From positions 66,665,766-66,729,765 of the forward strand of contig NC_072801.1 in assembly GCF_028583425.1 (NCBI RefSeq): a stretch of 64,000 bases of DNA, given 5' to 3'. Each line of letters starts with the position of its first letter. Position 1 is the stretch's first letter. Shown piece after piece: positions 55,500 through 64,000 of this stretch. The notes below the pieces were generated by a model. It did no database searches. It worked only from the letters and a program-made list of their open reading frames with translations, and was not told the DNA's origin. The stretch is from Eublepharis macularius (Eukaryota > Chordata > Lepidosauria > Squamata > Eublepharidae). The position numbers and the translations under genes are program-made.

Positions 55500-56320
55500 A
55501 TCTGTATTGGGGAGGGAGCTACAATGAAGACCTTCTCAGGAGCTGGAGAAAGACAAGACATTCTGAAAGTGTGTTGTGTTTTTGGGCTCCTTGTTAGGGC
55601 ACTGTGGAAGCACAAGTACTATTCTGGGTAGGTTCCAGAATGCTCACCAGAGCATGCCAACCATGCTATAAGAACATTGTGGGCACATTATGACTGATGA
55701 GGGTCATTACCTTAGGCTATGGAGACTTGTCCATTTTCTTCGTGGGCAGCTGGTCACAGCATATCCTGGATTGGATCCTGGCACCTTTTCCACTCAATCT
55801 TGTCCAATTCTCCTCCTTACTTGAAAGGGGGAGGGTGGTATTTCCCATGGACCCACACTCTGGGACCTTCTTGGATTCATGAAACTAAACTTTAGGAAAG
55901 TACAAATGGGGCAAGTTTGGCACCAAGCAGTTTTATGTTCTAAGGTTCTATCTTTTCTTCGTAAAATGCTGCCGTACCCAAAGTGATTTGGTGGTTTAGC
56001 ATGTCTAAAAAGACTTGAGGTGCTGCACCTGTATTCCATGTGCAATAGCCTTCCTTGGGAGACTCACCAGCTACAGTCCTTGCCCTAGGGGTGACGTGGA
56101 GTTCACATCCAATGTGTTCAGTAGTCAGACTTACTGTATTCAACTGCAATGAGTAGATTGTTGAACATAAACCCAAACCGGGCAAGGTGCCAGGCTTTTC
56201 ACTGGTGGAGCACCCCAACGGCTTTATTTCATATAGGGTCTGCAAGCGGATAAGCAAACAAATATGTCCTGATATAGGCTAGGAAGCAAGTTAGCAGTGT
56301 TTTGGCTCGGTGATCCATAG
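55500..56320. other. No recognisable feature
   Basis: Only short open frames. No repeat family recognised. Confidence 0.35.
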
Positions 56321-56321
56321 A

Positions 56322-56881
56322 GTCGCCAGCTCCAATAGGGAAATTCCTGGGGATATGGGAGTGGAGCCTGGGAAGGGCAAGGTTTGGAGAAAGCAGGGAA
56401 CTCAGCAAGTAGGGATCCCAATCCCCCAGTGGGGGATCCCCCGCTTTCACTTTCCACCCCCGCCACCACTCACCTGGTCAGCAGGGGAAAAAATAGGGGT
56501 CAGCAGGGGCCTCCTGGGCGTGCTCCCAAGGTGGCACGATGACATCACTCCCTGGAATGATGTCACTGCAGCACCCTGAGAGTGTGTGTGCTTTGCAGCA
56601 GGTCAGTTTGGGCCCCAAACAAGCCAAATTGGGCCCATTTGCGGCCTAAATCTGTGCACGTGCTTCTGCACCCACACGATGACATCACCAGAAGTGAAGC
56701 CCCAGATCCCAGCTTCCTACCGGGACAGTAAGGGGGCCTGGCAACCCTATCAGCAAGTGCGTGATGCCACAGAATCCACCCTCCAAAGCCACCATTTTCT
56801 TCAAAGGAAATGATGTCTGCAGTCCGGAGACGAGTCGTAATTCTGGTAGACCTTGAGACGCCACCTGGAGGTTGACAACCC
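56322..56881. mobile_element. hAT-type MITE containing another hAT-type MITE
   Basis: Outer element from AGAGTCGCCAGCTCC to GGTTGACAACCCTA. It is split by a second element at 56410-56749 whose insertion duplicated TCAGCAAG (56402-56409 and 56750-56757). Confidence 0.8.
56410..56749. mobile_element. GC-rich hAT-type MITE nested in the preceding one
   Basis: TAGGGATCCCAATCCCCC to CCTGGCAACCCTA with a perfect 8-bp duplication TCAGCAAG. Similar in content to the elements at 9397-9761 and 34670-34876. Confidence 0.85.
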
Positions 56882-57334
56882 TAGTGACTCAGGATACACC
56901 CCCCAAACATCTTCTGATCTCCACTTGTTGCCCTCATTGGGTACATCATTATGAAAGGAAAGGAAGGGAAGGGCTAAGAGCTCTGAGCAACATGCACAGA
57001 ATGTTCACCACAGGTGACGGCCTTTAAAGACCTTAAGGGATCATCAAGTTCATGTTGGCTGCTCTTTAAAAGTATCTTAAAGTTCTCAGTGGTTGCCTGG
57101 TAATGATATGAGCTGTTGTGCCTGTGTGGTTAATAGCGCGTAGGGAGGAAACTTAAATGTCTATGGGGGGTAACATGGGTTCTCAGTTCAGAGCCAAACT
57201 ACACAGGAAAGAGATTTGTCCTTGCCCAGATACCTCCATTGATGGAAGTGGTTCCTGGTTCCCCCATTACATTCTTGGCACGCCACTCTGCAGCCAATTT
57301 CTTCTAAGAGTGAGCAAACCAGTCAATGAATAGC

Positions 57335-57548
57335 GTTACCAGATCCAGGTTGGGGAATTTCTGGATATTTGAGGGCTAGAACCTGAAGAGGTCAGGTTTT
57401 GAGGAGGGGAAGGGCCTCAGCAGGGTATAATGCCATAGAATCCCCCCTCCAAATCCAGCATTTTCTCCAGGGGAACTGATGTCTGTGACCTGAAGAACAG
57501 TTGTAATTCAGGGGGATCTCCATCCACCACCAGGAAGTTGGCAACCCA
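57335..57548. mobile_element. hAT-type MITE
   Basis: Diverged family member: GTTACCAGATCCAGGTTGGG, TTTTCTCCAGGGGAACTGAT, GTTGGCAACCC. Confidence 0.65.
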
Positions 57549-57726
57549 ATGGGAATAGACCAGAAGAAGACAAGGAAAGAAAGCAGCAATTGGGGCCAAT
57601 GAAGATGGAGAAAATGGCAATTGGGAAAGGAAGAAATGGGGGGATATGGATGGGATTTTCCTCACCTCAAAATTTGTCGTGTCCCTCACTTAAAATAAAT
57701 GTACTATGTATTCCAGATAAGAAACT

Positions 57727-57930
57727 CAAAAAGAGTCCAGTAGCACCTTTAAGACTAACCAATTTTATTATAGCATAAGCTTTCGAGAATCAAGTTCTCT
57801 TCATCAGATGGCTGATGAAGAGAACTTGATTCTCGAAAGCTTATGCTATAATAAAATTGGTTAGTCTTAAAGGTGCTACTGGACTCTTTTTGATTTTGCT
57901 ACTACAGACTAACACGGCTAACTCCTCTGG
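57727..57930. mobile_element. Penelope-like inverted fragment with 12-bp duplication
   Basis: A near-perfect palindrome of PLE end sequence (AAGAGTCCAGTAGCACC... and inverse) centred near 57810, then ACAGACTAACACGGCTAACTC. Flanks AGATAAGAAACT at 57715-57726 and 57931-57942 are a perfect 12-bp target duplication. Lies at the left edge of block C. Confidence 0.85.
57812..57838 (+). ncRNA. Hammerhead-like core in PLE fragment
   Basis: CTGATGA (57812-57818), a 5-bp GAGAA/TTCTC stem (57820-57824, 57830-57834), GAAA (57835-57838), then GCTTATGCTA, which can form a tiny stem III. One extra A precedes stem II and no convincing stem I is seen. Related but weaker cores are at 40854-40881 (minus) and 59042-59069 (plus). 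Confidence 0.35.
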
Positions 57931-58576
57931 AGATAAGAAACTGTGAGAGAAAAGTTTAACTAAGGCCATTTGTTTTATAACAAAAGTGATATTTGAACAA
58001 GAGACTTCTGGAGGTGTTGTCAAAGACTTCTCTGTAGAAGTGGGGTACATGTGGAGAAAAGCAAAGCTCTGATCTTAAGGCTAATCGGTTCGATTTTCTT
58101 TCCTCTCTATTCTAAGAGCCTTTCGGATTGCTAAGGGCTGGTCATAAAATTGTACGCCTGACCTGTTGCTCCACTTCCAAGCGGACACAAGGCTGTTGGG
58201 TCTTGCAAAGTGAGTTCCTAACCTATTTCTCCACCGTGACCCAGAACGGCAGAGCATAACTGACAGGAAACCAGACACTGCTCAAGGCAACGTTGGTTAA
58301 GAGATTGGGACACCCTGCTATTTCTGAGCAAGACCTCAAAGTCCGGTAAGAAAGGGTCGACTTTGCAATCTTTATTATTAGGAGGCACACTTGTTTTATT
58401 CTGTTTTTTAAAAAACATGGCTTTTATGCAGAACTATTAAGTACCTTACAGCAACACATTAAAATCCACATAGCCTACCTGAAGAATATCCTGAAGCTAA
58501 AATACACGACAAGATTTCGGATTCAAACCTGCCTCAGGCAAGCAAGTTCTTGGTTCTAGCCCTGGAGTCTCTATCA

Positions 58577-59214
58577 GGGTCAAACCACACAAGACAAAAT
58601 ACACTTGAATTACACTCGAAGTATACTCAAATATACTCAAATTACAAAATACACTTCAACTACCCATTATCTCATTATCACAGGTAACTGATTTCATTTA
58701 CATAGGCGGGGTCAGGGAGAGTCCAGTGGCACCTGACGTGGGCTTTCGAGGACCACACTTCTCTTTGTCAGATGCATCTGGCGGGGAGGGCTGTGGTTAT
58801 CGAAGGCTTGTGCTGCAGTGGAATTGGTTGGTCTTGGTGGTGGTGCTGGACTCTTTTTGATTTTGCTACAACAGACTAACATGGCAAACTACTTTGAACC
58901 TTTACACAAGCAAACTGATCCCCACATCAAAAGGAGCTCTTTGCATCTCCATATCAAAGGAGTTGTTTACATCCCTCCTCTCCTCCTCCCCTCCCCTCTC
59001 CTCCTCTATAATTGACCAGTTTCTTTCTGCCCTCCATGTATCTGACGAAGTGAACTGTGGTTCTCGAAAGCTTATGCTACAATAAAATTGGTTAGTCTTA
59101 AAGGTGCTACTGGACTCTTTTTGATTTTGCTACTACAGACTAACACGGCTAACTCCTCTGGATCTTCAACTACCCATGTAATTCGAGTGTATTTTGTCTC
59201 GTGTGGTGAGACCC
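58577..59214. mobile_element. Palindromic MITE interrupted by a PLE fragment
   Basis: GGGTCAAACCACACAAGACA to its inverse near 59195-59214, flanked by TCA and TGA. Block B supplies the empty site (CTTATCAGTTAAG at 46336). A PLE fragment lies inside at 58660-59167. Confidence 0.7.
58660..59167. mobile_element. Penelope-like fragment with 12-bp duplication
   Basis: It contains TTATCTCATTATCACAG, GAGAGTCCAGTGGCACC and, at the right, TGCTACTGGACTCTTTTTG and ACAGACTAACACGGCTAACTC. TTCAACTACCCA flanks it on both sides, a 12-bp target duplication. A CT-rich stretch lies at 58970-59010. Confidence 0.75.
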
Positions 59215-60265
59215 TGAGTTAATGGGTTTTAGCAGGACACAATTTCTCAACTTAATTCTCTTTACAGACTGACCCCCTCCAGCACATAAAATCCCAAGAT
59301 TTGTGGAGAAAGACATACAAGTACTATTGGCAGTGCTTCTACACACCAGTAGAAACTGTACCTGTAATCACAGCTGGATGTCTTTGAAAATATGGTCTAT
59401 TCACCACATTAAAAAAAATAATAACATGGAAATTAGCTTTGTGCTAAATATAAAACATAGCTGAGTCTCTAATGCCAGATTGTTGCTTCCCACCTCCCAT
59501 GTCCATGTCAGTAGTTACAACAGAAATGTAGGCAAAGAATCCCTCAAGTGTGTAGTCTTGCTAAACACACCTGCCACTATGAGAATAAATCTCCAAACTT
59601 AACTTTAAGGCCAAAGGTTGAAACTTAAGAGCTCTTCAAAGAGCTCTTGCAAGAATAAAATGGTGGAAATCCACATCAACTCATTGCTATAGGGTAAACA
59701 CAATACCCACTTAAGGTAGAGAAGCCCTGGCGCTGATCTCACTCCTTGCTTCCCTCAAATTTTCACCTCTATATTGTTTTTCCAGAGATATTCTACAGAT
59801 GCTCCCTCATTTGTCTGGAAATAATTCTTTACGTGACATCTGGCAACAGGATTCCAGAACCCCTGGCTTCTTCCTGCCCACCTCTCTGCCCTCAATATTG
59901 CTTTCAAAATTCAGGAAGTTATTCCCTACAGGTGCAGGGCTCAAACAGCCAACTGAATAATTTTCATTTGAAAGACATAGAACCACTTTTTTTTGCACTT
60001 CGTATGTGGCAATTGGCTGAATGTTCCTCCTTTTTTAACCAGCTTCAGTTAGCAACTGTGTAGAGTATACATGGGATAGGCAGGATATAAACAGTTTAAT
60101 CCAACCAAGCAACAGATACCAGCATGCCTGTATCTCCCAATATATAATCTGAAATTAGATTATCTCAGCTAAAAAAGCATTTTATAGGAACGTGCAGCAT
60201 ATCCCTTTTCTTGAGTGGCCCTGAGGGGAAATACCATCATGGCTAATACCTGTTAATAGATAGGC
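59215..60265. other. Block C sequence, no gene
   Basis: Diverged counterpart of 27330-28160. No open frame with a recognisable domain. Confidence 0.4.
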
Positions 60266-60268
60266 TTA

Positions 60269-60466
60269 GGGCCAAGCTACAAGTGACGAATGACACTTGC
60301 CTAGCAAGTTAACAGATTCATGTGTATTCCTCCCTGTTCACTTGCCATTCACTTGCTCTCCAATTGATCAAGTGGAGCACAAGTGAATGGCAAGTGAACA
60401 AGGAGGAATACATGTGAGTCTGTTCACTTGCCAGGCAAGTGTCTTTCATCACTTGTAGCTTGGCCC
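60269..60466. mobile_element. Palindromic MITE, Harbinger-like
   Basis: GGGCCAAGCTACAAGTGACG to its inverse, flanked by TTA on both sides (60266-60268, 60467-60469). Longer than the 118-bp copies at 32.5-33.0 kb, with different interior sequence. Confidence 0.85.
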
Positions 60467-61130
60467 TTACTTTCCATAGATTTCTGGGGCCACCACCATA
60501 TTGATGTTTTATGCTCCCCCATGCACCCCTGAGTTTGCCCCTTGGCTCTCTCCTATATAAACGGTCACCATTCACTACAATAAATTAAGCAACCCAGCTT
60601 AGTACCAAACTGAGGTCATGTAACAGTGGTATTTAAAATTATTTGATACTTAAAACAAGATATTTGGCGGTATTGCATATCTGAGACACATGCAACGATC
60701 TTTAATGAGAATCAACAAACTAATTTCCTTTGATACCTGACATCTAATATTCCATTGGCAATTGTTTATCATATTTGATTTGTCTTGAATTTGATCATGA
60801 AGGTCCTAAACCAGATAAAGTTAGTTTAGTCTCATTTGAGATGATAAACCTGGATCTGGAGTGTACCATTTCAGATGACAGGTGCAGCTCACATGTTCAA
60901 ACATAAAAAACTGGATGTGGACGAGAAGGTATTTAGCATAGCCTCACTGACGGTTAGCTTTCTGTGCAGAAGGCTTTTGTGTGTGTGAAGGTGAATTCAC
61001 TCCTCCAGTCTGAAGAGGTAAAGTCCACATATAGGCTTACCTCAGAGGAATCCAGCCCTTAATCTGGCAACAACTGCAATCCTACGCACACATACCTGGG
61101 AGTAAGCCCCATTGAACAAAGTGGAATTTT

Positions 61131-61245
61131 GGTTGTTGTGGGTTTTCCGGGCTGTATTGCCGTGGTCTTGGGCCAAGACCACGGCAATACAGCCCGGAAA
61201 ACCCACAACAACCATCGTTCTCCGGCCGTGAAAGCCTTCGACAAT
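61131..61245. mobile_element. Short head-to-head PLE-type insertion with 15-bp duplication
   Basis: GGTTGTTGTGGGTTTTCCGG meets its inverse, then ATCGTTCTCCGGCCGTGAAAG. Flanks ACAAAGTGGAATTTT (61116-61130 and 61246-61260) are a perfect 15-bp duplication. The equivalent place in block A (about 29556) is empty. Confidence 0.85.
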
Positions 61246-62362
61246 ACAAAGTGGAATTTTCCTCGGAATAAAAGTGTTTGGGATTCCATTATAATGCAGC
61301 AATCCTTGGTCCATATAGTTGGAAGTAAACCTCATTAAACTTAATGGGATTCACTTCCTGAGCAAATATGCAAAGGAGTGCCCTATGAGGGTATGATTTA
61401 CCTCAGAATATGTCCAAATCAGTGGGATGTAGTTCTGACAAAAGGTGTAGAATCAGACCATGAAGACTCAGTGGCAGCGATGAGAGCTACGTATGTCTCA
61501 TATCAGTCATTCCATTGGTTCCAACAAAGCCTAGCTGTGACTAAATTCATAGTTGCACTTCTAACAATGTGCAGGGAACTTAGTGAGACCAAAAAATGGT
61601 GTGTTGCATCCTGCAGAGGACAAAATGACTAGATAGCTCTCCAGGAGGTACAGATAAGACTCATATTGAGGGTAATGGCTGTCTGTTTTTCAGGGTGCCG
61701 TGTTCAGTGGAAGGCCAATCGAGGGTGGGAGAGCTCAAAAAATTCCCTGTGAAAATTTGCTCCAATGCATACAATACACATGCGAGGGATAAGCTAATCT
61801 TCCATTTATTATACTTATAGGGGAAAGAGACTCCAAACACCCCAAGAGAAAATAAACTGAAACCCAGAAATATTTGATGTGAAAAGATTTTTTTTTTTAG
61901 AAAAAGGCTGAATATTCAAATTTCCACTTTTTTTCAGAGTCAAACCACACATTATGCAGAATAGAGGTGGTAAAATGCTGAAGTGTACTACTTTACATTG
62001 CAGGTGGGGGGGTGTCATCTCCTTTAATGGAAAAGAAAGAAACCTGGGTGAATGTAGTAAAGCAGCATACCTGAGTGAAAGATGTAGCCCAGCCCTGCTT
62101 AGTCCTGTGCCAGGGGCTTTTTTCTATGTGGGATAATGATTTTTTTAAAAAAGACAAATACACACTCCACCTGCAGTCTGAAGTGGCACAATTCAGAATT
62201 CCAGTACTTTCTGTGTCAGGATTCAAAAGTCTTGAATTTATAAATAATAAATACAAATAATGAATAAATGACCAAACGTCATCCTTAAGAGAACCAAATA
62301 ATTATCACATTCCTTTTCTCCCCCCCCCTTATTTCTTCCATAGCATCCAATACCCCACCAGG

Positions 62363-62803
62363 ATGTCCTCCAAGGATTCCTGCTGGCGGCTGCTGCGTTT
62401 GGCCATCCTCCTCGCAGCCTTTCTGGTGCAGTCCAGAAAAGGGGCCTCCTACCGGGATTTCGTTAGGCAGCACATCGCTCACCCAAGAACCAGAGCCCCC
62501 AATCTCAACACCTACTGCAACCGCATGATGCAGCGGAGGGGCATGACAAGAGGAACATGCAAAGCCGTCAACACGTTCATCATCGCCAGGCCAAAGGCCG
62601 TTCAGAATATCTGCCGCAGAGGAGGGACCCGGGTGAATCGCCATCGGGATCTTTACAACAGCAGAAGGCGTTTTCGTGTCATTACTTGCAGCAACAGAGG
62701 TCTTTATCCTCGTTGCCAGTATGTCGGTAAACGAGAGACCCGACGAATTAGTGTGGCCTGCGCCCACACCCTGCCAGTTCACTTTGAGCGACAACGCCCA
62801 TGA
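62363..62803 (+). CDS. Cationic secreted ribonuclease, RNase A superfamily (gene 4)
   Basis: A 146-residue protein (stop TGA at 62801-62803). Signal peptide residues 1 to about 27, with Arg9 and an SRKGA end in place of the SGEGA of genes 2 and 3. The catalytic residues are His37 (FVRQH), Lys67 (CKAVNTF) and His140 (LPVHFE); cysteines at 52, 66, 84, 109, 118 and 133. Very rich in arginine (for example SRRRFRV), more than genes 2 and 3. The start is 19 bases after acceptor AG at 62342-62343, with A at -3. The frame is intact, but the TATA box and first exon found for the paralogs are absent upstream, so how it is transcribed is unclear. Secreted RNase activity is expected from the family. Confidence 0.93.
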   Translation: MSSKDSCWRLLRLAILLAAFLVQSRKGASYRDFVRQHIAHPRTRAPNLNTYCNRMMQRRGMTRGTCKAVNTFIIARPKAVQNICRRGGTRVNRHRDLYNSRRRFRVITCSNRGLYPRCQYVGKRETRRISVACAHTLPVHFERQRP

Positions 62804-64000
62804 TTCACCCACAGGATGCCAGGAGTTCAATGAAATATTAAAATGGCAGCCATCTAGTTCCGCTTTGCATAATGCTTTCTCAGCAACAGATGTCTTCAGC
62901 AGGCTTTGTTCTCCCCAGGAAATCCTGGGGATTGAAGTTGTATAGGGAGGAGTTAGCAAAATATTCCGTACCTTCACCAAACTAGATTAGTTTCAGGTGG
63001 TTATTCATGCCGATCTGCAGTAGGAGAGCAAGATTTGAGTCCAGTAGAACCTTAAAGTCCAAAGAGATTTTTCAGGATATGAGCTTCTAAGATTCAAGCT
63101 CTGACAAAGGGAGCTTGACTCTTGAAAGCTTATATCCTAGTAAATCCTAAGGTGCTACTGGATTTGAATCTGGCTCTTCCCCAAACTACAATTCCCAGAA
63201 TTCTTTGGGAAAACCATACTAGCTGAAGAAATGGTACCAGATAATCTGTGTGAACTGAGACTGAGAAACCAAGAGGTGTTTCAGGCACACAAGTTCTGCA
63301 GTTGATGACACCAAAGTCAAGTAATGAATGTGAGTGGGCCATTATCACAGCTATAAGACTAAAGGGAAAACATACTATTACCACAAAACTTTCCAAGGCT
63401 GTCAGACATTAAATATCTGGTTCACACACGCAAATGTACATCGCAGTTTCTCTACTCTTCATTACTGTCTTGACCCTTGTGACTGGGGGAGAGTGTGTGA
63501 ACTGACTGGTGTTCCCTGAAGGGAATTATGCTTGAGGTGATAATGCAGTTCAATCTGCGGTGTCTGATCTGTGAATACACACATGCCAGTGATCACTTGA
63601 TGTTGCTTATATCTGAGTTTATAGATTACATCTGTAGTCTTTAAGGTGCTACTGGACCCGAATCCTGCTCTTCTACTACAGACCAACATGGCTACCCACT
63701 TGAAACTATCAATAGATCTGTGAGATTCACAATTTTTTACATTTGAATCACCTAATTTTTTCACTATTCTACATTCAGTCTTACGCACACATGAATCCTT
63801 TTCACTCACTGCTTTCATATGTTCTTCCGCTCACATATCTAACCACATTCATGGTACTTCTTAATTTTCTCACCCCTTTCTCACGTTTACTTCATTGCCA
63901 TATGCAGCAACCCTAGATGTCTGAAACCTTTGCCTTGCTGACAGAGTTTGGTTTGGAACTGGATTTTCCTTTTTCCAAACTTCTGAGTGAATGGAATCTT
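62804..64000 (+). repeat. 3' flank of gene 4 with PLE fragments
   Basis: 62810-62900 matches the 3' flanks of genes 2 and 3 (AATGAAATATTAAAATGGC, GCTTTCTCAGCAAC). An ATTAAA occurs shortly after the stop. PLE-type pieces are at about 63026-63170 and 63636-63700 (AAGGTGCTACTGGACCCGAAT). 63400-63560 matches the repeated 3' segment at 32.1 and 33.1 kb. No fifth gene is seen before the window ends. Confidence 0.6.

Larger units (their letters stand above)
57950..62362 (+). repeat. Duplicated upstream block C (leads into ribonuclease gene 4)
   Basis: It aligns with blocks A and B at lower identity: CTTTCCTCTCTATTCTAAG, CTTTCGGATTGCTAAGGGC, TCTGAGCAAGACCTCAAAG, CTGAATGTTCCTCC and GAGTAAGCCCCATT. 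The greater divergence means A and B separated from each other after C. The promoter/exon-1 part present in A and B is missing near 60030-60050. Confidence 0.75.

Noticed and set aside
1-64000. CRISPR arrays, operons or other prokaryotic features
   Set aside because: All regular repeats belong to transposons or segmental duplication, and gene structure is clearly vertebrate.

Overview
The window looks like a stretch of a squamate reptile (lizard) genome. The interspersed elements support this: a tRNA-derived SINE ending in short T-rich repeats, a 5S rRNA-derived SINE, CR1-like remnants, a nearly intact L1, Penelope-like elements (PLEs) with a GIY-YIG domain, hAT elements with 8-bp target duplications, and palindromic MITEs with 3-bp TTA/TGA duplications. 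Host coding content is low. The recognisable host genes are four secreted ribonucleases of the RNase A superfamily, all on the + strand, with coding starts near 4.2, 31.2, 48.8 and 62.4 kb. A pair of possible terminal exons of an unidentified upstream gene lies in the first kilobase.

The first ribonuclease (4248-4694) is angiogenin-like and divergent from the rest. The other three (31181-31618, 48842-49279, 62363-62806) are strongly cationic paralogs of 145-146 residues. All four keep the His/Lys/His catalytic triad, a CKxxNTF signature and six cysteines, which is the three-disulfide angiogenin-type pattern. Each coding region sits in one exon behind a good splice acceptor. Genes 2 and 3 also keep a TATA box and a short non-coding first exon with a donor site. 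In gene 4 that promoter/exon-1 block is missing from an otherwise alignable upstream region.

Genes 2-4 lie in repeated blocks several kb long that include both upstream and downstream sequence. A fourth copy of the upstream block (about 9.27-16.99 kb) has no ribonuclease attached. It runs into a truncated hAT element (17150-23459), and the next block begins exactly where that hAT stops, which suggests a deletion or recombination junction.

The blocks are heavily interrupted by transposons, often several deep. Examples are a full-length L1 (10648-16066) inside a MITE, a 3.5-kb foldback hAT (17254-20738) inside a larger hAT, a PLE inside a second large hAT (35440-42516), MITE in MITE (56410-56749), palindromic MITE in SINE (25944-26053) and PLE in MITE (58660-59167). 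Because the blocks are paralogous, several insertions have a matching empty site in a sister block. This dates them as younger than the duplication. Some PLE pieces carry sequence resembling a hammerhead ribozyme core.

The likely biology is a birth-and-death cluster of host-defence or angiogenin-like ribonucleases expanding by tandem duplication in transposon-rich DNA. Genes 2 and 3 are identical over the first 267 coding bases and then differ by clustered, mostly amino-acid-changing substitutions. I saw no CRISPR array, operon or prokaryotic feature, and no system I would call wholly new.
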